DNA of 64,000 nt from Acidobacteriaceae bacterium (GCA_025462735.1 JAOAPC010000021.1:62001-126000), one strand, 5' to 3'; shown: positions 51,130 through 60,007, numbered from the stretch's first letter. Made by a program: numbers and translations. The notes: a model not told the origin generated them from the letters alone.

Positions 51130-51219
51130 TACAAAACGAAAAGGCCACCCGGCAACAGGGCAGCCTTTTCTTAAGGGAGAATAGTTCCAACGGAGGGTTA
51201 AAAACCGTCAAAACTTTCT
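51130..51219 (-). ncRNA. Predicted intergenic small RNA (about 90 nt)
   Basis: A promoter matching TTGACA-17-TAAGAT and a 12-bp terminator stem enclose about 90 transcribed bases on the minus strand, in a 379-base gap with no other gene. The RNA should fold as GACGG/CCGTT, then a single-stranded linker that contains CTATTCTCCCTT, then the terminator stem-loop with TTTTCGTTTT. The C-rich linker resembles anti-Shine-Dalgarno seeds. It pairs perfectly over 14 bases with the ribosome-binding region of the micropeptide mRNA at 45.3 kb. A plus-strand 52-codon ORF with an AGGAG site (51016-51174) crosses the same DNA and is the alternative explanation. Confidence 0.6.
51132..51169 (-). terminator. 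Terminator of the predicted small RNA
   Basis: Stem AAAAGGC-TG-CCC/GGG-TG-GCCTTTT (51139-51169, two G-T wobbles), 7-base loop, followed by CGTTTTG on the minus strand. Confidence 0.7.
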
Positions 51220-51225
51220 GGCGAA

Positions 51226-51254
51226 ATCTTATGAGCCTGAAACTAGGGTGTCAA
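51226..51254 (-). promoter_or_regulatory. Consensus sigma-70 promoter of the predicted small RNA
   Basis: -35 TTGACA (51249-51254), 17-base spacer, -10 TAAGAT (51226-51231). Expected start near 51219. It is among the best promoter matches I found in the window. Confidence 0.75.
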
Positions 51255-51380
51255 GGAAAGTTTTAATAAATAAATCGTTTGTTATCAATAAATTGTACAA
51301 AAGTCATCAGACAGCGGGAAATGCTTCAATTTGAGACGAAAATGCGTAGCGACCCAATCAACTGGCATTGATTGAAGAAC

Positions 51381-52490
51381 TTACGCCCGCATCTCCGGCT
51401 TTTTTTCCCGATCGGACAGATGCAATGAGATAAATTCCATCTGTTCGGGACGATCAAAAACTCTCCCAGGGAATAACCGTTTCATGAATACCCGGAAGCC
51501 GCCAAATGCTATTCCTGCGACGACAGATAGCCCGCAAACAATCGCCGCCAGAATGATCACGCCAACAATCAGGTTCGCGGCATTATCGCGCCGAGTGAAG
51601 TACATATTTTCATTCCAGGTGACGTCAGCGTCGTAGTTCACCGCGGAAACCAGTGACTTCGCATCACCCTCAGAAAGCTGCCCGCTTGCGAGAACTAGAA
51701 TAGGACCAGTCCGTCTGGCAGTCACAACCGAATCCAACTGATGGGATTGTTGCGCTGACTCAATCTGCTTCAACTGCGCCGCAGCGATTTGCGGAGTCGG
51801 GTAACTGATCAGCATCAGTTTCGCACTGTCTCCTGAGACGTTGTAATCGCCCAGCACGACCTCCGCACTCTTGCTGAAATCCACGTATTTCGCTGGCAAA
51901 GGTGCCGCCGTCGCTTCCAGTCCCAATGGACCAACTACATACTTTGCCGTGTTCTTTATGTACGACTGCTTCGGAAGGTAGATCGGAAGTCCGGGCAGGT
52001 TCCCCGTCGAACCCGCAGGCTTCGGAAGGCTATCCGCAAGTTCGCGCAATTCGGCGGCGGACATAGCTGACAGCCGCTGAAATACAGCATCGACGAGAAT
52101 ATTTCCCTTATAGAAAAGAACGCGCTCGTTAAATGATGCGCCCTGGTCCCCGATCTTCTCGTTCAACATCTCTGGCGTTTTGTAAAAAGTGAACGCGCCG
52201 TAGGCCCCGCTCGCATCCTGAAACCGCGCGGCTTTTACCGTGACCTTGCGCCCATCCCCGCGCTGGTAGGTTGTGCCTTCAAAACCGGTAAAGCCGTACT
52301 CCTTTAATAGTCCCGCATTGACCGGATCCGCCGATTCAGGATTAGGGCTGGCTTGGGCGGGGTTAGCCATCTGCCATCCCCCAAAAGCCTGCGGCAACAC
52401 GGCCTGCGGGGTAGAGGTTCCGGCCGCTGAACACAGCGTAGCCAAAGCCACGTGTAAGCACAAAACTGATATTAACGTTGGGATTCTCAT
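51381..52490 (-). CDS. DUF6599 exported protein with C-terminal TM anchor
   Basis: 369 residues from the ATG at 52490. Signal peptide (LISVLCLHVALATLCSA). The body matches the DUF6599 pattern: LPQAFGGWQ, LLKEYGFTGFEGTTYQRGDGRKVTVKAARFQDASGAYGAFTFY, LPKQSYIKNTAKYVVG and FSKSAEVVLGDYNV. A TM helix at about 305-330 and a cytosolic tail follow. Function unknown. Same strand as the amidase gene, 72 bases downstream of it. Confidence 0.82.
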   Translation of the reverse strand: MRIPTLISVLCLHVALATLCSAAGTSTPQAVLPQAFGGWQMANPAQASPNPESADPVNAGLLKEYGFTGFEGTTYQRGDGRKVTVKAARFQDASGAYGAFTFYKTPEMLNEKIGDQGASFNERVLFYKGNILVDAVFQRLSAMSAAELRELADSLPKPAGSTGNLPGLPIYLPKQSYIKNTAKYVVGPLGLEATAAPLPAKYVDFSKSAEVVLGDYNVSGDSAKLMLISYPTPQIAAAQLKQIESAQQSHQLDSVVTARRTGPILVLASGQLSEGDAKSLVSAVNYDADVTWNENMYFTRRDNAANLIVGVIILAAIVCGLSVVAGIAFGGFRVFMKRLFPGRVFDRPEQMEFISLHLSDREKKPEMRA

Positions 52491-52561
52491 GAATGCGGCA
52501 GGCACAGTGCCCCTAGAAGTTAGACTACAGAGCGCGGAAGAAAGTTTCCACTTGGATTGGG

Positions 52562-54643
52562 CTATTCAGCCGAAGATTTCTCGATCTTGCTCGCGACCTT
52601 GAGCCCACCAAGACCGTCCACGTAGCGGGCTATTCCGCGATATAGCGATTCAGCAATCCGCTGCCGATACTCCGGAGTCCTTAGGCGTCTCTCATCTGTC
52701 GGATTGCTAAGGAAGGAAATTTCCGCCAGTATCGATGGCATATTGGCGCCGATCAGCACCACAAACGGAGCCTTCTTGACACCACGATTCCGTTCGCCGG
52801 GATTCCTCGCCGCCAAACCGCTGTGCAGCGCTCCCTGAACGTCAGAAGCAAACTCTCGCGATTCCTCGATCTTCTCTTTGAGCGCGATCTTCTTTACCAG
52901 GTCCTGCAACTCGTGAATGGATTTATCGGACGCGGCATTCTCGCGGGCCGCAACTTCAAGCGCCTCGGGGGATGAAGTGAAATTCAGGTAATACGTTTCC
53001 ACGCCGCGCGCGTCGGGATCGCGACTGGAATTGGCATGGACGGAAACAAACAAGTCCGCCTGCTCCTGGTTCGCAATCGAAGTGCGGGTCTCGAGTGGAA
53101 TGAAAGTGTCATCCCGGCGGGTAAACGCCACTTCGGCCCCAAGGCGCGCCGCCAGCAGCTTGCCAAGACGCCTGCTCACTTCCAGCACCAGCTCTTTTTC
53201 CAGTAATCCATCGGGGCCAATTGTGCCGGTGTCGTGCCCGCCATGGCCCGGATCAATCACGATCTTGCCGATTCTTAGTCCCAGGGTTCGGATCAAAGAG
53301 CGGTCGCCATCGGACGTGGGCTGTGCTTCACGTAGCGGTCTTGCTGAAGCGGTCTGGGTTCTGCCTTTGCGAAGCTGCGTTGTGAGTTTTGCCGATCTTC
53401 CTGCCTTCACGACCGGAGCAGTGTCGTCCGCGGCAACAGGCGAATCATTGCTATCAGCTTCTACGATGACTTTCTTCGGAGCAGAAGGAAGCCCGGCGTC
53501 GGCAGCCCTCTCGCTCGCAGGAATCACTCTGACGTCAGCCTCATTGTCGCAGTCCTCGTCGGATTCTGTGTTAGTACAGCCAGGTCCCTTGGCGACGGAG
53601 TTGTCGTGAACATTGATCACAAGTCGCGGCGGATTCAGCACCAGCGACGCATTAAAACCCACGCGTCCGGCAGTCTCAATCACAATTCGTGCCCTGCCAG
53701 GCTTGTATTGCGCGACGCGGATCTTCTTGACCCGACCGTCATCAACAGGCACACTCGAACCGATCAACTTGGATACCAGCCGGGCGTTTTTCAAATCGAA
53801 GAAAATCCGGTCGGGATGATCGATGCGCTGTGATTCGAACTGAATACCTTGCGCTAAATCGACAGTGATTCGCGTATAGTCCGGAGCGGACTTATGCTCA
53901 ATGGAATTGACTCGAACTATTTTGTCGCGAGTGTCGTGTTCTGACGCGAGCTTCTCAACTGAGGCATGCGTTTGCGCGCCAGAACCCTGACCTTTGTCAG
54001 TTTTGTCATTGTGAGGGTTCTTGTCGGTCGCCCGCTCCGCCTGGTCATGATCATCTGAATCAGGCTTTAATGTCGCCAGTTCAGCCCGCGCTTCTTTCAT
54101 CAGTTCGCTGCGCTGGTAACGGCGGAGGAATTCCTCAAATGTGGCACGCGCATTGGCTTCGTCGCCCAAGTCATTCTTGTAAATTTCGCCAATTGCCAGC
54201 AGGGCCTCAACCCGATGTTTGCTTCCTGGGTATTCCCTTCTCAGAAACTTGTATTCTCGAACCGCCGAATACAAAGCCATATCATCTTTGAAATGTCGGC
54301 CCATCTCCGCCGTCAGGTTCGCAACGGCGAAGGCGCTTCCGTCCGCTTTACTGGAAGTTGGCGCTTCGAGGACAATACGCCGGTACGAGGAGATTACGGT
54401 TTGATATTCGCGGCGGGTGCGGGCCTGGTCGGAGTGTCCGCTTAACGTCTGGCGTTGCGATTCGGCCTTGTTGAACTGCGTCTCGGCCCAGGCCTGGGAA
54501 CGATGCACTCTCGCCTGCGCCAGCATCGCGGTCAGCAGGAGGCAAATCAGCGCGGCCCATCTCCCTTGCGGAACAACAAAAGCGGATCGGCCAGCAAAGC
54601 CGATTGCGTGCCTGACGCTTCGGCTGGAAGCGATATTCTTCAA
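52562..54643 (-). CDS. N-acetylmuramoyl-L-alanine amidase with TPR and AMIN domains
   Basis: 693 residues. N-terminal signal/TM segment at about 28-45, TPR-like repeats about 55-200, an acidic linker, an AMIN domain about 243-345 (RITVDLAQGIQFESQRI, FFDLKNARL), a long Ser/Ala-rich linker, and a zinc Amidase_3 domain from about 455 to 685. Zinc and catalytic residues: IDPGHGGHDTG, LLEKELVLEV, FVSVHANSS and SILAEISFLSN. Cleaves peptide from glycan strands during cell separation. The TTG start has AGGGAC upstream. TPR fused to AmiC-like is unusual outside this phylum. Confidence 0.9.
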   Translation of the reverse strand: MKNIASSRSVRHAIGFAGRSAFVVPQGRWAALICLLLTAMLAQARVHRSQAWAETQFNKAESQRQTLSGHSDQARTRREYQTVISSYRRIVLEAPTSSKADGSAFAVANLTAEMGRHFKDDMALYSAVREYKFLRREYPGSKHRVEALLAIGEIYKNDLGDEANARATFEEFLRRYQRSELMKEARAELATLKPDSDDHDQAERATDKNPHNDKTDKGQGSGAQTHASVEKLASEHDTRDKIVRVNSIEHKSAPDYTRITVDLAQGIQFESQRIDHPDRIFFDLKNARLVSKLIGSSVPVDDGRVKKIRVAQYKPGRARIVIETAGRVGFNASLVLNPPRLVINVHDNSVAKGPGCTNTESDEDCDNEADVRVIPASERAADAGLPSAPKKVIVEADSNDSPVAADDTAPVVKAGRSAKLTTQLRKGRTQTASARPLREAQPTSDGDRSLIRTLGLRIGKIVIDPGHGGHDTGTIGPDGLLEKELVLEVSRRLGKLLAARLGAEVAFTRRDDTFIPLETRTSIANQEQADLFVSVHANSSRDPDARGVETYYLNFTSSPEALEVAARENAASDKSIHELQDLVKKIALKEKIEESREFASDVQGALHSGLAARNPGERNRGVKKAPFVVLIGANMPSILAEISFLSNPTDERRLRTPEYRQRIAESLYRGIARYVDGLGGLKVASKIEKSSAE

Positions 54644-54702
54644 GTGTCAGTCCCTGAGAGATTTCGTACCGCGGTACTACAAATACCCTACCTTAAGATG
54701 CC

Positions 54703-55554
54703 TCAGTCGGTGTTGCTGATGTAAAGTACCCCACGCACGTCTCGCTGTACTCTGACCGGCTCACGTGATGTCCCCGGGAAATAGCTGCTACCCAGGCTCC
54801 CCCCGTAGAGTTGCGTGATGCGCTTCACATAATTCCGCGTCTCGGCGTAATGTGGAATGCCCGAACTCCGCGCCACAGCACCCTTTCCTGCGTTATAGGC
54901 CGCAAGGCTCAAACGGACGTCACCACCGTAGTTATCGAGCAAATCCTTCAAATGGCGGACGCCGGCGTCAACGTTTTCCTCGGGACTGAAGGGATTCGTC
55001 AATCTCAATTGTCGCGCGGTTTGCGGCATAAGTTGCATCAACCCCATGGCGCCTTTGCGCGAAACCGCGTTTGGGTTGAAGTTCGACTCAACCTTCACCA
55101 GCGCGCGCACCAGGTTTGGATCGACATTGTGACGCGTGGCCGCTTTATTGATCGCATCATCAATCTCATGTTGCGTAAACCCATTCCGCAATGAAGAGTT
55201 TTGAGATCCCGATGGTTTATCGAGGTACTCATCAACCTCGGCAGCCGCCGATCTGGCTGCCCTCACGTGAGCATGCGGGACTGTCTTCCAACGGTGCTCC
55301 GTGGTGCTCCAAAAAACCAGCCGGTTCTGTTGCGAGCGGATGGCTTGCGCCTGCATCTCAGGCAAACCGCCTTTGGGCGGGCTTGCCCGTCGTGGAGCAG
55401 AAAGCACAACGTCATTTACATACACTTTGTGACCGGAATCGTCGGTGGTTGTAGTAATGCTGGCATTGCTCGCCGCATGCACATAAGGCGTGAGCGAAAG
55501 GAGGGTCGCGATCGCAGGACTGGCCATCAGAGCGAGTTGCAGGCGTTTGTGCAT
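54703..55554 (-). CDS. Lytic transglycosylase (SLT, MltE/Slt-like)
   Basis: 283 residues from the ATG at 55554; a GTG at 55590 gives 12 more. Signal peptide (LQLALMASPAIATLLSL ... VHAAS). The SLT domain covers about 145-275: DPNLVRALVKVESNFNP with the catalytic Glu, SRKGAMGLMQLMPQTARQL, NPFSPEENVDAGVRHLKDLL and LSLAAYNAGKGAV. Cleaves peptidoglycan glycan chains to 1,6-anhydro products. Same strand and next to the amidase, 59 bases apart: a cell-wall remodelling pair. Confidence 0.93.
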   Translation of the reverse strand: MHKRLQLALMASPAIATLLSLTPYVHAASNASITTTTDDSGHKVYVNDVVLSAPRRASPPKGGLPEMQAQAIRSQQNRLVFWSTTEHRWKTVPHAHVRAARSAAAEVDEYLDKPSGSQNSSLRNGFTQHEIDDAINKAATRHNVDPNLVRALVKVESNFNPNAVSRKGAMGLMQLMPQTARQLRLTNPFSPEENVDAGVRHLKDLLDNYGGDVRLSLAAYNAGKGAVARSSGIPHYAETRNYVKRITQLYGGSLGSSYFPGTSREPVRVQRDVRGVLYISNTD

Positions 55555-55645
55555 ACCGGGTTGGTAACAGTGACCTCGCAGGCGAAACACACCGCTGCGC
55601 CTACCTTCCCGGAACCTGACGGAGAATGACTACCAGAGTGACTTC

Positions 55646-55674
55646 ATTATAGGTCCCTGGGAAGGTATGAACAA
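55646..55674 (-). promoter_or_regulatory. Predicted promoter of the lytic transglycosylase gene
   Basis: TTGTTC and consensus TATAAT separated by 17 bases, giving a leader of about 85-90 bases before the ATG at 55554. Confidence 0.6.
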
Positions 55675-56345
55675 TCGCTCAAAAGGGAATTGAACCACGA
55701 AGGTAATTCAAAGTAACTTACGCAGAATCTTTTATTTGGAAGGTTACTCATGGGGCCATGGCAAATTGCGCGGTTGTTAACACTGTCTTAGCCTGGTGGT
55801 TGAAATTTCGCGCTTTTCTATGGCCTTGATTGCGGAGCAAACTGAAGCCGCCGACATCCACCATCAAGGCTCAAAATTCGGACTTATCGGAGCCCGTTAA
55901 TCGTCCGCTCATATCCATTAATATCGGTCATCGCTTTGGATGTCCTAAATCTGTCGATCCGAGCTTCAACATCATGAAGAGCTTCTCCCCCGACGTGCCT
56001 CACAAGCTTTTTCCATCAATAGAGTTTTTGACTAGCCGAAATTGCGTGTTGTGACCCTAACCTCTATTCACAAACCGAATCTCCCAAATTCGCAACTCTC
56101 GATTGGTAGCCCCCTCACGGCAGAAACTCCCCTTTTGTTTTCATAGGGAGCAAAGCTTTGTTTATCTCTCCCATAGATTTCTCTTTTCAAAATTTCTCTA
56201 ATCGCACCAAAAAAAACAATCAATTGGACACTCTGGTTCTGACGCAATAACTTTCCAGCCACTAGTCGCGACGCACTTGGGGCGAGGCGAAAGATCGAGT
56301 GGTTAAGAACACGCCCACGCTGGACGCGCAACCTAAGTTCGCTAC
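55675..56345. other. Intergenic region without supported gene
   Basis: Some 670 bases upstream of the porin-like gene, clearly more AT-rich than the flanking genes. ORFs here are short, lack ribosome sites and show no protein-like pattern. TTGCGT-17-TATTCA at about 56043-56071 is a weak promoter candidate. A GGGAG/CTCCC hairpin lies at about 56143. Nothing else is seen. Confidence 0.4.
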
Positions 56346-56351
56346 GTGACC

Positions 56352-57593
56352 ATGCTTCCGAAAAGGAGATTGACTTTGCGCATACGACTGCTGTGTCTTG
56401 TTGCGTTCTTGTTTCTGGCGCTGGTGGCCCTTCCGTCTTTTGGGCAGAATGCTCCTTCGGACTCTCCGGCCGCGGCGAGTTCAACTCCCGCAGACGGCGC
56501 TGCTGCCCTGACCAAGCCCGCGGATCCCCAACCTCTGCCTATGCCCTCGATGTCAGGGCCGCTGCAGACCGCTGTACCTCATGAGGTCGAAGGCGGCAAA
56601 CTAGCGGTTACAGGCATTCTGACAGGCATGGGCTGGTCGGAAGGCAACCATGTTTCAGGCGACTCGTCGACACACTATGACATTAGCAATGCTCAGCTCT
56701 TCGTCCAGAAGACCAGCGGCTGGTGGCAATTCTACTTGCAGGGCGGCGCTTACAACCTACCCGCTATCGGAGTGCCGTTCCTCTCTACCGCGGACACCAT
56801 AAAAAACATCTACGGGCCGTTTCCACAGGGGTACGCCAAGTTTGTCAAAGGAAATTTCAACGTAGAAATCGGCGCGTTGCCAACGCTGATCGGCGCGGAG
56901 TACACGTTCAGCTTCCAAAACATGAACATAGAGCGCGGCCTGCTCTGGGGCCAGGAGAATGCAGTCAACCGAGGAATACAACTGAACGAGACCTACAAGA
57001 AATGGACTCTGGCGTTGAGCTGGAACGATGGCTTTTACTCTAACCGTTACACATGGCTTACCGGTTCGGCAGCGTACGCGTTCAACTCCGCTAATAGCTT
57101 GGCGTTCGTGGCAGGCGGAAACGCCGGTGCCTATGCAAAAAGCACACTGGCTACACCTCTCGCCCTAAATAACTCACAGATCTACAACCTGATTTACACA
57201 TACACCAAGGGAAGTTGGGTGGTGCAGCCATATTTCCAGTACACCGACGTGCCCAGCAACGCGAAAATTGGGATTGCGAAGGGAGCGAGCACCAAGGGCG
57301 GAGCCCTCCTGGCGACTTACAACTTCAAGCGCGGGTTTTCGTTGGCGCCCAGGGTTGAATACATCGTGAGCACAGGAAGCGTTAGCAATGGCGCTGTCAA
57401 CTTGCTCTACGGCCCGGGCAGCGGCGCATTTTCGTTTACGGTAACCCCAACGTATCGCAAAGATGCGTTCTTCCTTCGTGGAGACCTTGCGGTTGTTCAC
57501 GCCACGAGTATGACGCCCGGCTTCGGTTTCGGGACAACGGGTAAGAGCGCAAATCAGCCGCGCGGTGTTCTCGAAGCAGGCTTCATGTTCTGA
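56352..57593 (+). CDS. Outer-membrane beta-barrel (BBP2/porin-like) protein
   Basis: 413 residues from the ATG at 56352. Signal peptide (LLCLVAFLFLALVALPSFGQ), a Pro/Ala-rich spacer, then alternating hydrophobic beta strands with VQKTSGWWQFYLQGGAYNLP, GNFNVEIGALPTLIGAEYTFSF, NRGIQLNETYKKWTLALSWNDGFYS and a C-terminal Phe (EAGFMF), the outer-membrane assembly signal. It resembles the porins found in front of acidobacterial amt genes. Likely passive nitrogen-source channel, inferred from the neighbours. A terminator follows, so it is probably expressed separately from amt. Confidence 0.85.
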   Translation: MLPKRRLTLRIRLLCLVAFLFLALVALPSFGQNAPSDSPAAASSTPADGAAALTKPADPQPLPMPSMSGPLQTAVPHEVEGGKLAVTGILTGMGWSEGNHVSGDSSTHYDISNAQLFVQKTSGWWQFYLQGGAYNLPAIGVPFLSTADTIKNIYGPFPQGYAKFVKGNFNVEIGALPTLIGAEYTFSFQNMNIERGLLWGQENAVNRGIQLNETYKKWTLALSWNDGFYSNRYTWLTGSAAYAFNSANSLAFVAGGNAGAYAKSTLATPLALNNSQIYNLIYTYTKGSWVVQPYFQYTDVPSNAKIGIAKGASTKGGALLATYNFKRGFSLAPRVEYIVSTGSVSNGAVNLLYGPGSGAFSFTVTPTYRKDAFFLRGDLAVVHATSMTPGFGFGTTGKSANQPRGVLEAGFMF

Positions 57594-57671
57594 TGACCAC
57601 GCCAAGACGGAGGACGAGGTAGGAAGTAAGAAGCTTTATGGTACAGCCGCTCATTCGGGGCTGAAAAATAC

Positions 57672-57745
57672 GCGGGTTGGCTTGGAGCGCGCAACCTCCT
57701 GCCATGACCACAATGGTTTTCAGGCCAACCCGCACCAAGTTTTTT
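57672..57745 (+). terminator. Terminator of the porin-like gene
   Basis: 10-bp stem GCGGGTTGGC/GCCAACCCGC (57672-57681 with 57724-57733) with a 42-base apical part containing a CCAT/ATGG stem, then ACCAAGTTTTTT. Confidence 0.75.
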
Positions 57746-57820
57746 AGAGGAGCATCCACGTTGATGAGCCCGACGCTAAATCCGAATCCCTCGATTCAAA
57801 CTCCAAGGAGCAAAGACTAA

Positions 57821-57898
57821 ATGGCCGACTCGTCGGCAGAGATGAACCGAGTTGGATTTACACGATGGCAAAGGTCGTTCTGTTCGGCAAGTTGGTAA
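57821..57898 (+). CDS. Possible short leader peptide upstream of amt
   Basis: A 25-codon ORF starts ten bases after AAGGAG and ends 64 bases before the amt ATG. The peptide is not repetitive and resembles nothing known. It may be a leader peptide or chance. The remaining 57746-57962 region shows no other gene. Confidence 0.25.
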   Translation: MADSSAEMNRVGFTRWQRSFCSASW

Positions 57899-57962
57899 GT
57901 TCGTAAGAGTTTGAAATTAGAGTTCGAAATCAATTCAACCCTGAACTAAGGAGCATAAACGC

Positions 57963-59591
57963 ATGAGCGCAACCAAGCGGAGAGAAAGACATCTTTCGCT
58001 ATCAGAAAAATTCTCACGACTGTGTAGCCGTCTACAAGAGCCGGAATGGCGCCGATACGGAGGCACTCTGTTAGGCGGCAAATTGCTCGGGCTCGGCATT
58101 GTTCTACTCGTCATCGTAGTCGTGAGCGGAGCGTTTTTCACCAGCGTTCATGCGCAGAGCGCCACCCCTGAGGTGAAGGCTGCAGACATCGTGAATCCGG
58201 TGAATACGATGTGGACGCTGGTTGCTGCATTTCTAGTGTTCGGGATGCAGGTCGGCTTCACCATGCTTGAGGCTGGCTTTTGCCGCTCTCGCGAAACCGT
58301 AAACGTTCTCGTCGAATGCGTGGTGGACACTTGCCTTTGCGGCCTATTGTTCTACGCCATCGGCTTCGCGTTCATGTTCAGTCACGGGAACGGGTTCATT
58401 GGTTATCACTGGTTCTTCCTTCAGGGCGCACCGGCGACCTACGAAACCACCGGCGTGGCATTCTTGGCCGTGTGGATATTCCAGTTCGCCTTTGCCGATA
58501 CTTGCTCGACCATCACATCGGGGGCAATGATCGGACGTACCGGTTTCGTCGGCGATCTTCTTTACAGCTTCTGCGTCACCGGTTTCATTTACCCAATCAT
58601 CGGACACTGGGCGTGGGGACCGGATGGCTGGCTTGCATTGATGGGCAGCGATGGTCACTTCTTCCCATCTCTGGGCATGGGATTCCATGACTTCGCCGGA
58701 TCGACGGTTGTCCATACCATCGGCGGATTCATTGCATTGGCCGGTGCCATCGTTCTCGGCCCGCGACTCGGACGGAAATTTAAACGGGATGGCGGTGGCC
58801 CAATGCTTCCGCACGATTTGACCATTGCCGTCAGCGGCGGGCTTATCCTTTGGTTCGGCTGGTATGGGTTCAATCCCGGCAGCACACTCTCGGCGATGGA
58901 TCTGGTGGGCATCGGTCGCGTAGCTGCCAATACAACCTTGGCTGCCTGCGCGGGCGGATTTACCTCCATCCTGTACGGCTATTTCAAAATGAAAACCTGG
59001 GACGCAAGCTACACCACTAACGGCTTTCTAGCCGGCCTGGTCGCGATTACTTGTCCCTGCTATTGGGTGAGCCCAACTGGAGCGGTTCTTTTAGGTGGAA
59101 TCGCTGGCGTGTTGGTTATTGTGGCGGTTGACGCACTTGAGTACCTTCGCATTGACGATCCCATCGGTGCAGTTCCGGTACACGGCATATGCGGCATCTG
59201 GGGAACACTGTCGTTAGGATTATTTGCATGCGGACAATACGGAGCCACTGGGCCTCTGGGCCCCGACAACTCCGCACCGTTGAAGGGTCTCTTCTACGGC
59301 GGGGGAATGCAGGTGCTGAAAGCCCAAATGATTGGCAGCGCTTGCGTAACTTTGGCTACTTTCGGAGTCGCAATGGCCGTTATGTACGTGGTCAACGCCA
59401 TGGGTATGCTGCGGTTGCCGGCAGATATGGAAGCCTACGGCATGGACCTGCACGAGCACGGAATCTCGGCTTATCCGGAATATGTCATCTCGGCTCTCGG
59501 AGCCCCGGCTGGCATGTCTCAGGAACTGCCGGTGACTCACGGTCGAACAAGCGTAGTGCCCACAAAACCGTTATCACAAGCCGCTGGTTAG
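57963..59591 (+). CDS. amt: Ammonium transporter
   Basis: 542-residue Amt/Rh channel. ATG with AAGGAG upstream. It has an unusual N-terminal extension of about 65 residues with an extra TM helix ending VHAQS, probably a signal peptide, before the normal topology of 11 TM helices. The twin pore histidines are in HDFAGSTVVHTIGG and VPVHGICGIWGT; the ammonium-recruiting region includes FQFAFADTCSTITSGAM. Followed by glnK, the classical partner, but in the order amt-glnK. Confidence 0.95.
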   Translation: MSATKRRERHLSLSEKFSRLCSRLQEPEWRRYGGTLLGGKLLGLGIVLLVIVVVSGAFFTSVHAQSATPEVKAADIVNPVNTMWTLVAAFLVFGMQVGFTMLEAGFCRSRETVNVLVECVVDTCLCGLLFYAIGFAFMFSHGNGFIGYHWFFLQGAPATYETTGVAFLAVWIFQFAFADTCSTITSGAMIGRTGFVGDLLYSFCVTGFIYPIIGHWAWGPDGWLALMGSDGHFFPSLGMGFHDFAGSTVVHTIGGFIALAGAIVLGPRLGRKFKRDGGGPMLPHDLTIAVSGGLILWFGWYGFNPGSTLSAMDLVGIGRVAANTTLAACAGGFTSILYGYFKMKTWDASYTTNGFLAGLVAITCPCYWVSPTGAVLLGGIAGVLVIVAVDALEYLRIDDPIGAVPVHGICGIWGTLSLGLFACGQYGATGPLGPDNSAPLKGLFYGGGMQVLKAQMIGSACVTLATFGVAMAVMYVVNAMGMLRLPADMEAYGMDLHEHGISAYPEYVISALGAPAGMSQELPVTHGRTSVVPTKPLSQAAG

Positions 59592-59604
59592 TGGACTTGT
59601 GCAA

Positions 59605-59641
59605 ATAAAAAACTGGAGGCAGATAAGGTCTGCCTCCAGTT
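59605..59641. terminator. Strong hairpin between amt and glnK
   Basis: Perfect 13-bp stem (59611-59623 with 59629-59641), 5-base loop. Going rightwards there is no T-run, only ATCC; leftwards the A-run would give TTTTTT. It may partially terminate or stabilise the amt message relative to glnK, which starts 28 bases on. Confidence 0.65.
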
Positions 59642-59668
59642 ATCCTAGAGCTCGCACCAGGAGATCAG

Positions 59669-60007
59669 ATGACAAAACTTGAAGCAATAATTCAGCCCAA
59701 CAGATTCGACGTTGTGAAGCAAGCATTGATCGATATGGGCGTTGAAGGCATGACTATTTCAGAAGTGCGCGGCCACGGCAGACAGAAGGGGCATAAAGAA
59801 AGCTATCGCGGTGGCGAATACAGCGTTGACTTGCTCCCCAAAGTGAAGATCGAACTGGTGCTGCAGGATAACCTTGTGCAGACCGCTGTTGATGCGATCC
59901 TGAAGACCGCAGCGACTGGGAAAATCGGAGATGGGAAAATCTTCCTCTATAAGGTCGAGGAAGCTATTCGTATCCGAAACCAGGAACGCGGTGCTGCCGC
60001 CGTTTAA
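59669..60007 (+). CDS. glnK: PII nitrogen regulatory protein
   Basis: 112-residue PII trimer subunit sensing ATP/ADP and 2-oxoglutarate and blocking Amt. Uridylylatable Y51 is present in the T-loop (YRGGEY); the B-loop TAATGKIGDGKIF and C-terminal IRNQERG are intact. Whether it is modified depends on a GlnD elsewhere. ribosome site CAGGAG precedes the ATG. Downstream of amt, so named glnK by context; sequence alone does not separate it from glnB. Confidence 0.93.
   Translation: MTKLEAIIQPNRFDVVKQALIDMGVEGMTISEVRGHGRQKGHKESYRGGEYSVDLLPKVKIELVLQDNLVQTAVDAILKTAATGKIGDGKIFLYKVEEAIRIRNQERGAAAV

Noticed and set aside
51016-51174. Plus-strand 52-codon ORF with AGGAG six bases before its ATG
   Set aside because: It crosses the predicted sRNA promoter-proximal DNA and its last third is the sRNA terminator hairpin; the peptide has no recognisable pattern. 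The opposite-strand sRNA explains the signals better, but conservation of the frame would change this.
56068-56484. Minus-strand ORF over the porin start
   Set aside because: Antisense to the signal peptide region, with no ribosome site and low-complexity composition.
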